This document shows positions 24,228-32,655 of a DNA stretch of 46,499 bases, piece by piece. A model generated the notes under the pieces. The model did not search any database. It was not told the DNA's origin and saw only the letters and a list, made by a program, of their open reading frames with translations. Both the position numbers and the translations under genes were made by a program. Each line of letters starts with the position of its first letter. The stretch's first letter is position 1. The DNA is from Gemmatimonadota bacterium (GTDB lineage: Bacteria > Latescibacterota > UBA2968 > UBA8231): contig VXOR01000090.1 of the NCBI GenBank assembly GCA_009840005.1, forward strand, positions 1 to 46,499, read 5' to 3'.

Positions 24228-25991
24228 ATGCCTTGGGATAGCGATAGTTTGTTGCAGCAACTCGAACTCGGCGAGGACAGCCGCGTTGAGTTCAAGGAAG
24301 TCGCGTTCAGCGGCAACCGCGTCCGTGCACCTCGTCGGGAAACGATCGCCGACGAGTTGGCCGCTTTTGGCAACACCATCGGCGGCACATTGATCTTCAG
24401 TGTGTCCGATGCCGGTGAGGTGCGGTCGATGAACCGCGAACAGATGGATGCGTTAGAAGCCTTCGTCGGCGAGATTTGTTCGGACAGTATCCGTCCTCCG
24501 CTTGCGTTCGTCACCCAACGGCTGGCTCTGCCGGACGGTTCGTTTGTGCTGGTCGTCGAAGTCGAACAGAGTGCGCTGGTCCACAAGAGTCCTGGGGGGT
24601 ATCTCTCCCGACAAGGCAGCGCTAAGCGTGAAATGTCGTCGTCAGCATTGAACCGTCTGTTTCAGCAGCGGGGGCGTTCTGGCCTGCTGGGCCCCGACGA
24701 AGTGATCGTTGCCGGAACTGGATCCAATACACTCGACGAGACCCTAGCGGACCGCTTCCTGAGTTCGCGCGCCACCGAGTCTATAACAGTTCAACTTACA
24801 AAGCTGGGGTTGGTGCGGGAGGATGACAGCCGCGTGATCCGCGCAACGGCGGCCGGGGTGCTGCTTTGCACCGCCCGCCCGGATGAGTACATAGGCGGCG
24901 CGACGATCGAAGCTGTTCGCTATCGCGGCACGGTGCTCGGCAGTGCGAGCCAGCACGATGCGGCGTCCATCACTGGCCCGTTGGATCGGCAGGTCCGCGA
25001 TGCCGTCAACTTCGTCAGGCTCAACACGCGGGTGGCAGCGCGCAAGGATCCCGGGAGAGTGGAGACCCCGCAATTTAGTCCGCGAGCAGTATTTGAGGCC
25101 ATCGTCAACGCCGTGGTACACCGCGACTATTCGATAGAGAACGCAAAGATACGGCTCTTTATTTTTGACGACCGCCTTGAGTTGTATTCACCAGGAGCCT
25201 TGCCCAACACGCTGCCTATCGAGGCCATGCGCAATCGACAAGCTACTCGCAATGAAACGCTCGCGTCCATCCTCCGTATGCTCGCGGTAGGGGATATTGC
25301 TGGTGCGGGTGACCGGCAGTATTTCTTGGAGCAACGCGGCGAAGGGGTGCCGATCATCTACGAGCAGACTCGGGAACTGACGGGACGCGATCCAGAATAT
25401 GAACTGATCGGCGGCACGGAACTACGGCTGACTGTACCTTCCGCCCGTCCACCGGTAACGGGCATTGGAGGAGAAGTGTTGGTATCGGTCGTCGGTCAGC
25501 CGCTTGCAGGTGCTCAGGTAGTCGCGCTGTATCCCAATAAGACTTGGATGGAGGAGGAAACTGATACGTTTGGCCGGGTCGCTTTTGGGTTTCACTCGGA
25601 ACTTCCCATCACCGTTTTCTGCGCCGCACCGGGATACGCCGCCCATGTGGAGCGGGATTGGCACCCGCCGGAACTGCTCTCTGTGCAGCTTGAACCGCTG
25701 TCGATGGGTGGCTCGGCGGTGTTCACGGAGGGAACAGGTCATTTGCCCAACTTAACGGGGCGGCTAAACCCAATCCTCGACGATCTGGACCGCATGTACC
25801 TTTACGCGACGAACGTCGCCATTGATAACGGCAAGCAGCAACCCGTTCACTTCAGACTGAATCAGCCCTTGCGGCTCACGGACGTCAACGGTTTTGAATG
25901 GATTGTGCGGTTCATTGAGATGATCGGGGAGTCGGCGCTGTTGGAATACGAACCTCCGGCCCACAGACAGGGGACCGATGAACAGAGATGA
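24228..25991 (+). CDS. AlbA_2/GHKL-type ATP-binding protein with C-terminal Ig-like domain
   Basis: 587 residues. The N-terminus is an AlbA_2 (schlafen-like, nucleic-acid-binding) domain: SRVEFKEVAFSG, then ADELAAFGNTIGGTLIFSVS. Residues about 280-380 match the HATPase_c_4 type found in RecG-related regulators: FSPRAVFEAIVNAVVHRDY, LELYSPGALPNTLP, NRQATRNETLASIL. The last about 190 residues add an unusual part: a carboxypeptidase-regulatory/Ig-like fold (GEVLVSVVGQPLAGAQVV, then TDTFGRVAFGF) and an unrecognised tail. GAGGAG precedes the ATG. The res gene begins 18 bases after the stop, so it is the first gene of the restriction operon and may be its regulator or an accessory component. No enzymatic role is demonstrated for such proteins in restriction. 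Confidence 0.8.
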   Translation: MPWDSDSLLQQLELGEDSRVEFKEVAFSGNRVRAPRRETIADELAAFGNTIGGTLIFSVSDAGEVRSMNREQMDALEAFVGEICSDSIRPPLAFVTQRLALPDGSFVLVVEVEQSALVHKSPGGYLSRQGSAKREMSSSALNRLFQQRGRSGLLGPDEVIVAGTGSNTLDETLADRFLSSRATESITVQLTKLGLVREDDSRVIRATAAGVLLCTARPDEYIGGATIEAVRYRGTVLGSASQHDAASITGPLDRQVRDAVNFVRLNTRVAARKDPGRVETPQFSPRAVFEAIVNAVVHRDYSIENAKIRLFIFDDRLELYSPGALPNTLPIEAMRNRQATRNETLASILRMLAVGDIAGAGDRQYFLEQRGEGVPIIYEQTRELTGRDPEYELIGGTELRLTVPSARPPVTGIGGEVLVSVVGQPLAGAQVVALYPNKTWMEEETDTFGRVAFGFHSELPITVFCAAPGYAAHVERDWHPPELLSVQLEPLSMGGSAVFTEGTGHLPNLTGRLNPILDDLDRMYLYATNVAIDNGKQQPVHFRLNQPLRLTDVNGFEWIVRFIEMIGESALLEYEPPAHRQGTDEQR

Positions 25992-26009
25992 TATAGAAAG
26001 TGCATCCTT

Positions 26010-29000
26010 TTGACTGATCTATTCTTTGAACAGCCTGTCCTCAACTCGCCTTACGAGCGTCCGAGTCGGCACTGGGAACTGGACGAGACTGGGCAGCCGA
26101 CGCAGCAAGTCGTTGAAAGCCGCAGATCGGCCGAGTTCGTCACGCCGATTCCGCAGCCGAAGAGGCGCAAGGGAGCTGCTCAACAAGCCGCGCTGGTGTT
26201 CGACGAGGCAGCGCAGAAGCTCGAAACCGCTGGCCAGCAATACGACCTGACGGCCATCATCAACGGGGTTCGCCAGCAGGTTGACCGCTGGCGCGATCGG
26301 CCGAACCCGAGCCAATGGCAGGTGACTTCAGAGACTGCTCGCCTGCTCCAGCACTGGCGGCACCACCGCTTTAGTGGCACTCGGCCCTTCTTCTGTCAGG
26401 TCGAAGCGGTGGAGACTGCTATTTGGCTCACCGAAGTTGCGTCTAACACGCGATCCGGTAGGGACTTCCTCGACCATCTAGAAAGCGCCAACAACAACGC
26501 CAATCCAGACCTGCCACTGCCACGGTTGGCGCTCAAGTTGGCGACCGGCACCGGCAAGACCACGGTCATGGCAATGTTGATCGCTTGGCAGACGGTCAAT
26601 GCGGTGCGTCGGCCCCAGAGCCGCCGCTTCACGCGCGGGTTCTTGGTGGTGACGCCCGGCATCACCATCAAGGACCGTTTGCGCGTACTGCAGCCGAACG
26701 ACCCGGACAGTTACTATCAGAGCCGCGAGTTGGTTCCGAACGACATGCTTCCCGATTTGGAAAAAGCCAAGATTGTCATCACCAATTACCACGCCTTCAA
26801 GCAGCGCGAACGGATGGAACTTTCCAAAGGCGGCCGTTCCTTGCTGCAAGGACGGGGCGAGGAGCTGACGACCTTGGAGACCGAAGGGCAAATGCTGCAG
26901 CGGGTGATGCCCGAACTCATGGGCCTAAAGAACGTCTGGATCCTCAACGACGAGGCGCACCACTGCTATCGAGAAAAGCCGGGCGAGGGGGAGGAAGACG
27001 AGTTCAAGGGGGATGACAGAAGGGAAGCGGAAAGGAACACGGAGGCGGCGCGGCTGTGGATTTCGGGGCTGGAAATTGTCGGCGACAAATTGGGCATCAA
27101 CCGAGTGATGGATCTTTCAGCGACGCCCTTCTTTTTGCGTGGGTCGGGCTATGCCGAAGGCACGTTGTTCCCGTGGACGATGTGCGATTTCTCGCTCATG
27201 GATGCCATTGAATGCGGCATCGTCAAACTGCCCCGCGTGCCGGTGGCCGACAATATCCCCGGCGGCGACATGCCCAAGTTCCGCAATCTCTGGGAACACA
27301 TTCGCACAGACATGCCGAAGAAGGGGCGGGGCAAGGCTAAGACCCTCGATCCCCTCAGTCTGCCTATACAGCTACAGACCGCGCTGGACGCCCTGTACGG
27401 ACATTATCAGAAAACTTTTGAGCTGATGGAGCAGGAGGGCATTGTCGTCCCGCCGTGCTTCATCGTGGTCTGCAATAATACCTCGACCTCCAAGTTGGTG
27501 TACGACTACATATCCGGCTTTCACCGCGAGAACGAGGATGGCTCGACGACGCTGGTAAACGGTCGCTTGGGACTGTTTCGCAACTTTGACGAGCAGGGCA
27601 ACCAGTACCCACGGCCTCGCACGCTGTTGATCGACAGCGAACAATTGGAGTCTGGCGACGCGCTCGACCGCAATTTTCGCAAGATGGCCGCTGACGAAAT
27701 TGATCGCTTTCGGCGGGAGATTATCGAGCGCACTGGCGATCGCCGTCAGGCCGAGAACATCAGCGACCAAGAGTTGCTCCGCGAGGTTATGAATACCGTG
27801 GGCAAGCCGGGGCGGCTGGGGGATTCGATTCGCTGCGTGGTGTCGGTGTCGATGCTTACGGAAGGGTGGGATGCGAATACTGTTAGCCACGTGCTGGGCG
27901 TGCGCGCCTTTGGGACGCAGTTGCTCTGCGAACAGGTTATTGGCCGGGCGTTGCGCCGGCAGTCTTACGAGCTCAACGAAGACGATTTGTTTGATGTCGA
28001 GTACGCGGATGTCTTGGGCATTCCGTTCGACTTTACGGCCAAGCCCGTTGTGGCTTCGCCGAAGCAGCCGCGAGAGACCGTTCAGGTGCGAGCCGTGCGG
28101 CCCGAACGGGATGCGTTGGAGATTCGTTTTCCCCGGGTGGCTGGGTATCGGGTGGAATTGCCGGAAGAGCGGCTCAAGGCCGAATTCAACAAGGACTCGG
28201 TGCTGGAACTGACGCCCGATCTTATTGGTCCGTCGATTACGAGGAATCAGGGGATTATCGGCGAGGGCGTGGATCTCAATTTGGTTCATACTAACGACTT
28301 GCGTACTTCGACCCTCCTGTTTCACCTAACCCAACGTCTGCTCTACACCAAGTTCCGCGATCCGGGCGAAGAGCCCAAGCTCTATCTTTTCGGACAGCTC
28401 AAGCGCATTGCCAAACAGTGGCTCGATGGCTATCTCGACTGCAAGGGCGACACTTATCCCGCCCAACTTATGTACCAGGAACTGGCCGACACGGCCTGCG
28501 AGCGCATCTTTGCCGCCATTACGCGCGAGGGAATCAACAGTCGTCCGGTCAAAGCGGTGCTCGATCCGTACAATCCCGTTGGTTCGACAGCCCACGTGAA
28601 TTTCAACACGACTAAGACCAACCGCTGGCAGGCTGACCCCCATCGTTGCCACATCAATTGGCTCGTCCTTGACAGCGACTGGGAAGGAGAGTTTTGCCGC
28701 GTTGCTGAATCCCATCCGCACGTCAAAGCCTACGTCAAGAACCACAATCTCGGCTTGGAGGTACCCTATCATCGCGGGTCGGAAATGCGGACGTATATTC
28801 CGGACTTTATCGTTCTCGTTGATGATGGCCGTGGCGACGACGATCTGCTGAATCTGATCGTCGAGATCAAGGGCTATCGGGGGGAAGACGCCAAGGACAA
28901 GAAGGCGACTATGGACACCCGTTGGGTACCTGGCGTGAATAATCACGGAGATTACGGGCGCTGGGCTTTTGCCGAGTTCACCGATGTGTTCGGGATGGAA

Positions 29001-29045
29001 GCTGAGTTCTCGCAGTTGGTTGAGGGGTTTCGGTCAAAGGGGTAG
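26010..29045 (+). CDS. res: Type III-like restriction endonuclease, Res subunit
   Basis: 1011 residues. Cuts unmodified DNA using ATP-driven translocation, together with the methyltransferase at 29747. Superfamily 2 helicase motifs: Walker A ATGTGKTT (178-185), ILNDEAHH (DEAH at 314-317), DLSATPFF, then SMLTEGWDANTVSHVLGVR and CEQVIGRALRR. The C-terminal PD-(D/E)XK nuclease has PDFIV (D932) and VEIKG (E952, K954). The start is TTG: an in-frame TGA lies immediately upstream, and the family's N-terminal phrase FFEQPVLNSPYERPSRHWEL follows directly, so TTG is strongly supported. Length and N-terminus match the BPTD_3080-type restriction family. The mntA gene begins 46 bases downstream. Confidence 0.92.
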   Translation: MTDLFFEQPVLNSPYERPSRHWELDETGQPTQQVVESRRSAEFVTPIPQPKRRKGAAQQAALVFDEAAQKLETAGQQYDLTAIINGVRQQVDRWRDRPNPSQWQVTSETARLLQHWRHHRFSGTRPFFCQVEAVETAIWLTEVASNTRSGRDFLDHLESANNNANPDLPLPRLALKLATGTGKTTVMAMLIAWQTVNAVRRPQSRRFTRGFLVVTPGITIKDRLRVLQPNDPDSYYQSRELVPNDMLPDLEKAKIVITNYHAFKQRERMELSKGGRSLLQGRGEELTTLETEGQMLQRVMPELMGLKNVWILNDEAHHCYREKPGEGEEDEFKGDDRREAERNTEAARLWISGLEIVGDKLGINRVMDLSATPFFLRGSGYAEGTLFPWTMCDFSLMDAIECGIVKLPRVPVADNIPGGDMPKFRNLWEHIRTDMPKKGRGKAKTLDPLSLPIQLQTALDALYGHYQKTFELMEQEGIVVPPCFIVVCNNTSTSKLVYDYISGFHRENEDGSTTLVNGRLGLFRNFDEQGNQYPRPRTLLIDSEQLESGDALDRNFRKMAADEIDRFRREIIERTGDRRQAENISDQELLREVMNTVGKPGRLGDSIRCVVSVSMLTEGWDANTVSHVLGVRAFGTQLLCEQVIGRALRRQSYELNEDDLFDVEYADVLGIPFDFTAKPVVASPKQPRETVQVRAVRPERDALEIRFPRVAGYRVELPEERLKAEFNKDSVLELTPDLIGPSITRNQGIIGEGVDLNLVHTNDLRTSTLLFHLTQRLLYTKFRDPGEEPKLYLFGQLKRIAKQWLDGYLDCKGDTYPAQLMYQELADTACERIFAAITREGINSRPVKAVLDPYNPVGSTAHVNFNTTKTNRWQADPHRCHINWLVLDSDWEGEFCRVAESHPHVKAYVKNHNLGLEVPYHRGSEMRTYIPDFIVLVDDGRGDDDLLNLIVEIKGYRGEDAKDKKATMDTRWVPGVNNHGDYGRWAFAEFTDVFGMEAEFSQLVEGFRSKG

Positions 29046-29091
29046 GGATCGAACATTGTATTGATTAATGTGTATATATCGGAGAGATCTA

Positions 29092-29382
29092 ATGAACAGA
29101 GACGAAACCCTCAAGCTGCTTCGAGCGCACAAGGCGACCCTTGTGCAGCGTTTCGGCGTTGTGGATCTCGCCCTATTCGGGTCAATCGTCCGCGACCAAG
29201 CTACGGACGACAGCGATGTGGACATCCTAGTGCGGTTCGACTCGCCGGCGACGTCAAAGCGGTATTTTGGCGTTCAGTTCTATATTGAAGATCTGCTGGG
29301 GCGTCCGGTTGATCTGGTAACGGACAAAGCGCTACGGGAGGAAATGCGTCCATATATAGAGCGGGAGATGGTCAATGTCTGA
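29092..29382 (+). CDS. mntA: MntA-type nucleotidyltransferase antitoxin
   Basis: 96 residues. Member of the minimal nucleotidyltransferases that neutralise HepT by adding AMP to its active-site tyrosine. The catalytic pattern is complete: LFGSIVRDQATDDSDVDILV gives GS (30-31) and the SDxD metal aspartates (D42, D44). The ATG at 29092 follows GGAGAG at the right distance. The gene overlaps hepT by 8 bases, the usual arrangement of a co-translated pair. It is located between res and mod and reads in the same direction, so restriction and toxin-antitoxin genes probably share transcripts. The opening bases ATGAACAGAGA also occur at 25977, in the gap before res. Confidence 0.9.
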   Translation: MNRDETLKLLRAHKATLVQRFGVVDLALFGSIVRDQATDDSDVDILVRFDSPATSKRYFGVQFYIEDLLGRPVDLVTDKALREEMRPYIEREMVNV

Positions 29383-29746
29383 TATCCACGAAGAAGAACG
29401 TAGTTGGCGGCTCTATATTCAGGACATGATCGACTTTGGCGAAAAAGTTTTGTCCTATACGGATGGATTGGATCAAGAGGCGTTTACCGCCGAAACGCTT
29501 GTCTATGATGCCACCCTTCGCAATTTGGAATTGATCGGCGAGGCTGCAACCCACATCCCGAGTGAAGTGCGTGAGGCGCATCTTGAAATTCAATGGCGCG
29601 ATATTATAGGAACGCGAAATCGCTTGGCTCACAGTTATCTGGGCATAGACAACGACGTTATCTGGGACATCATCCAGACTGACGTTCCGAACCTGCTACC
29701 GGCATTGCGCAACCTGTTGAACACGACCGACGAGGACTCCGTATAA
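29375..29746 (+). CDS. hepT: HepT-type HEPN RNase toxin
   Basis: 123 residues, all-helical HEPN (DUF86) fold. The active-site motif R-x4-H-x-Y is intact in TRNRLAHSYLG (R81, H86, Y88); Y88 is the residue that MntA modifies in studied homologues. Family knowledge: HepT cleaves RNA (tRNA in studied cases) when not blocked, stopping growth. It overlaps mntA by 8 bases, and its stop is directly followed by the mod ATG (29747) with no gap, which is very tight packing. I infer coupling of toxin, antitoxin and methyltransferase expression. Confidence 0.9.
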   Translation: MSDIHEEERSWRLYIQDMIDFGEKVLSYTDGLDQEAFTAETLVYDATLRNLELIGEAATHIPSEVREAHLEIQWRDIIGTRNRLAHSYLGIDNDVIWDIIQTDVPNLLPALRNLLNTTDEDSV

Positions 29747-32542
29747 ATGGCTAAACGAAAATCGACCAAGACTGTTGAAACCCTGCGGCACGAGGACGCG
29801 TCGCGGAAGAATATTCCTACGGCTGAGTATCAGGCGGTGATGGCGGAGGACGACCGGAATCCGATTAGGGTTGCGTATGAGCGGCGCAATCGAGATCTCG
29901 ATCCGCAGCTTGTTTGGCGCGGGAAGGATGAGCAGAACTGGTCGGATTTGGTGGTGCAAGCGCCGCCGCTGTTCATTCAGGAGAAGGTGCATCCGAAGGT
30001 GTTGATTGACGATTTGCGGCAGCGGAGCAAGGAGACGGGGGACGGCGAAGCTAACTTGCAGACGGATTTGTTCGCGGATTTCAATGGGCTGCCGAGTGCG
30101 GACGCGCAGACGGAGTTTTACCAGCACGACGCCAACTGGTCGAATCGGATGATTTTAGGCGATAGCTTGCAGGTGATGGCGTCGCTGGCAGAGCGGGAGG
30201 GGCTGCGCGGCAAGGTGCAGTGCATCTACATCGACCCGCCCTACGGCATCAAGTTCAACTCCAACTTCCAGTGGTCAACGACCAGCCGGAACGTAACGGA
30301 CGGCAAGGCCGATCACATCACCCGCGAGCCGGAGCAGGTGAAGGCGTTTCGGGATACGTGGAAGGATGGGATTCATTCGTATTTGACGTATTTGCGGGAT
30401 CGGCTGACGGTGGCGCGGGATTTGTTGACGGAGAGCGGGTCGGTTTTTGTGCAGATCGGGGACGAGAATGTGCATCGGGTGCGGGCGTTGATGGACGAGG
30501 TGTTTGGTGAAGCAAACTTTTGCTCACTAATTGCTTTTGAGACGACTACAGGACAAACCTCCGCATTTATGGCACAGAATAACGACTTCCTTTTGTGGTA
30601 TGCTAAGGATTTAGAAAAGACGAAATTTCACCAGTTGACCCGGCCGAAAGTGGTAGGACAAGAAGGTGGAACAGGCTATCGATTCGTTTTAACGGAAGAC
30701 CTTCTGGAAAAAGCGTTCGATGGTATCCTTGCTCCTGGCGAGAAACTTTTTATGAAGGGTGATGTGACTTCTCAGCGTCAAGGTCGACCCTCCGGCGAGG
30801 GATCTGCTATGCACTTCCCGGTAATTTGCCATGGGCAGAGGTTCGTTCCTAGAGGAGGGCGGGGGTGGTCAACGACCGAAACCGGTATGAAGCGTCTCAA
30901 ACTAGCAGATCGTATTATGCCAAACGGCATTAATTTGGCGTATAGACGCTTTCTTGAGGACTCTCCTGTTCTTCCGATAGTTGCGTCGTGGAGGGACACG
31001 GGTAGCGGTTTTATGTCCGACAAGGTTTACGTAGTTCAAACAAATACCAAAGTCATCGAACGCTGCGTCCTAATGACCACCGACCCCGGCGACCTCGTCC
31101 TCGACCCCACCTGCGGCTCCGGCACCACCGCGTACGTCGCTGAGCAGTGGGGCCGCCGCTGGATCACCATCGACACCTCCCGCGTTGCCCTCGCGTTGGC
31201 CCGCGCCCGCGTCATGGGTGCTCGCTATCCCTACTACCTGCTCGCCGACAGCCGCGACGGCCAAATCAAAGAAGCTGAGCTCGCCCGCAAAGCCCCTTCG
31301 GAAGCGCCCACGTACAACGATATCCGCCAAGGCTTCGTGTACGAGCGCGTCCCCCACATCACCCTCAAGTCCATCGCCAACAACGCCGAAATCGACGTAA
31401 TCTGGGAGAAATTCCAAGAAACGCTGGAGCCGCTGCGGGCGGAACTGAACGACGCGCTCGGCACATCCTACGAGGAATGGGAAATCCCCCGCGACGCCGA
31501 CGACGCTTGGCCCGAGGAGGTCAGCAGAATTCACGCGGATTGGTGGGAACAGCGCATCGCCCGGCAAAAGGAAATCGACGCTTCCATCGCCGCCAAAGCC
31601 GACTACGAATACCTCTACGACAAGCCCTACGAAGACAACAAGAAAGTCCGCGTCGCCGGCCCGTTTACCGTAGAAAGCCTGTCGCCGCACCGCCTGTTAG
31701 GCGTCAATGAAAACGACGAACTCATCGACAACGTCGCCGAAGCCAAGTTAGGGTACGGCGAAAAGCAGGACTTCGCCGAGATGATCCTCGACAATCTCAA
31801 AACCTCCGGCGTCCAACAGGCGCACAAAGACGACCGCATCTCGTTTTCCGGGATCAGACCCTGGCCCGGCTACCACGTCTGCGCCGAGGGAACCTATGTC
31901 GAAGGCAACGGCGACTCGGGCGCTGAAAAACGCGCCGGCATCTTCGTCGGCCCGGAATTCGGCACCGTCTCCCGCCCCGATCTCGTATCCGCGGTGCGCG
32001 AGGCTGCGGACGCCGACTTCGACGTGCTGGTCGCCTGCGCCTTCAACTACGACGCCCACGCCTCGGAGTTCAACAAACTCGGCCGCGTTCCCGTCCTCAA
32101 GGCCCGCATGAACGCCGACCTGCACATGGCCGACGACCTCAAAAACACCGGCAAAGGCAACCTCTTCGTCATCTTCGGCGAACCCGACATCGACATCCTC
32201 GACGCGGAAGACAGCCAGATCCAAGTCAAGGTCAACGGCGTGGACGTATTCCACCCCAACACCGGCGAAATCCGCAGCGACAGCGCCGACGGCATCGCCT
32301 GCTGGTTCGTCGATACCGACTACAATGAGGAAAGCTTCTTCGTCCGCCACGCCTACTTCCTCGGCGCCAGCGACCCGTATAAATCGCTGCGAACGACGCT
32401 CAAAGCCGAGGTCAATCAAGAAGCCTGGGAAACCCTCCACAGCGACACCTCCCGGCCCTTCGCCAAGCCGACGTCAGGTAGGATTGCGGTGAAGGTAATC
32501 AATCACCTCGGGGACGAGGTGATGAAGGTGTTTCGGGTGTGA
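29747..32542 (+). CDS. mod: Type III-like adenine-specific DNA methyltransferase, Mod subunit
   Basis: 931 residues. Beta-class N6-adenine/N4-cytosine methyltransferase that protects host DNA and gives sequence specificity to Res. Motif IV IDPPYGIKF (D163) precedes motif I LDPTCGSGTT (D453), the beta order, with the target-recognition region between. Codon style changes sharply along the gene: hand counts give about 45% GC in 30541-30660, inside the target-recognition part, against 46 of 60 in 31081-31140, just before and in motif I. That mosaic suggests domain exchange. The C-terminal half (residues 500-931) is long compared with classical Mod proteins and ends in LGDEVMKVFRV. A relic of that same ending is at 35801-35836. 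Methylated base and site cannot be read from sequence. Confidence 0.92.
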   Translation: MAKRKSTKTVETLRHEDASRKNIPTAEYQAVMAEDDRNPIRVAYERRNRDLDPQLVWRGKDEQNWSDLVVQAPPLFIQEKVHPKVLIDDLRQRSKETGDGEANLQTDLFADFNGLPSADAQTEFYQHDANWSNRMILGDSLQVMASLAEREGLRGKVQCIYIDPPYGIKFNSNFQWSTTSRNVTDGKADHITREPEQVKAFRDTWKDGIHSYLTYLRDRLTVARDLLTESGSVFVQIGDENVHRVRALMDEVFGEANFCSLIAFETTTGQTSAFMAQNNDFLLWYAKDLEKTKFHQLTRPKVVGQEGGTGYRFVLTEDLLEKAFDGILAPGEKLFMKGDVTSQRQGRPSGEGSAMHFPVICHGQRFVPRGGRGWSTTETGMKRLKLADRIMPNGINLAYRRFLEDSPVLPIVASWRDTGSGFMSDKVYVVQTNTKVIERCVLMTTDPGDLVLDPTCGSGTTAYVAEQWGRRWITIDTSRVALALARARVMGARYPYYLLADSRDGQIKEAELARKAPSEAPTYNDIRQGFVYERVPHITLKSIANNAEIDVIWEKFQETLEPLRAELNDALGTSYEEWEIPRDADDAWPEEVSRIHADWWEQRIARQKEIDASIAAKADYEYLYDKPYEDNKKVRVAGPFTVESLSPHRLLGVNENDELIDNVAEAKLGYGEKQDFAEMILDNLKTSGVQQAHKDDRISFSGIRPWPGYHVCAEGTYVEGNGDSGAEKRAGIFVGPEFGTVSRPDLVSAVREAADADFDVLVACAFNYDAHASEFNKLGRVPVLKARMNADLHMADDLKNTGKGNLFVIFGEPDIDILDAEDSQIQVKVNGVDVFHPNTGEIRSDSADGIACWFVDTDYNEESFFVRHAYFLGASDPYKSLRTTLKAEVNQEAWETLHSDTSRPFAKPTSGRIAVKVINHLGDEVMKVFRV

Positions 32543-32598
32543 GGGATTCTGTGACGCAAAAGGTGAGTGAAGCAAAAAAGTGGAATATACTATACTAG

Positions 32599-32626
32599 TT
32601 GACATCTCTCCTGTGCTTCCTAAATT
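32599..32626 (+). promoter_or_regulatory. Predicted sigma70-type promoter for ariAB
   Basis: TTGACA (32599-32604), a 16-base spacer and TAAATT (32621-32626) lie 30 bases before the proposed ariA start. Two overlapping TATACT hexamers (32586-32596) sit just upstream. A separate promoter means that the cassette need not rely on the restriction operon. Confidence 0.5.
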
Positions 32627-32655
32627 TTTTGATCATCAAAGTCATGGAGACTGAC

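Noticed and set aside
31274..31310. GAGCTCGCC followed by CCTTCGG in mod, resembling the coding palindromic element
   Set aside because: The order and spacing do not match the element; ordinary codons explain it.
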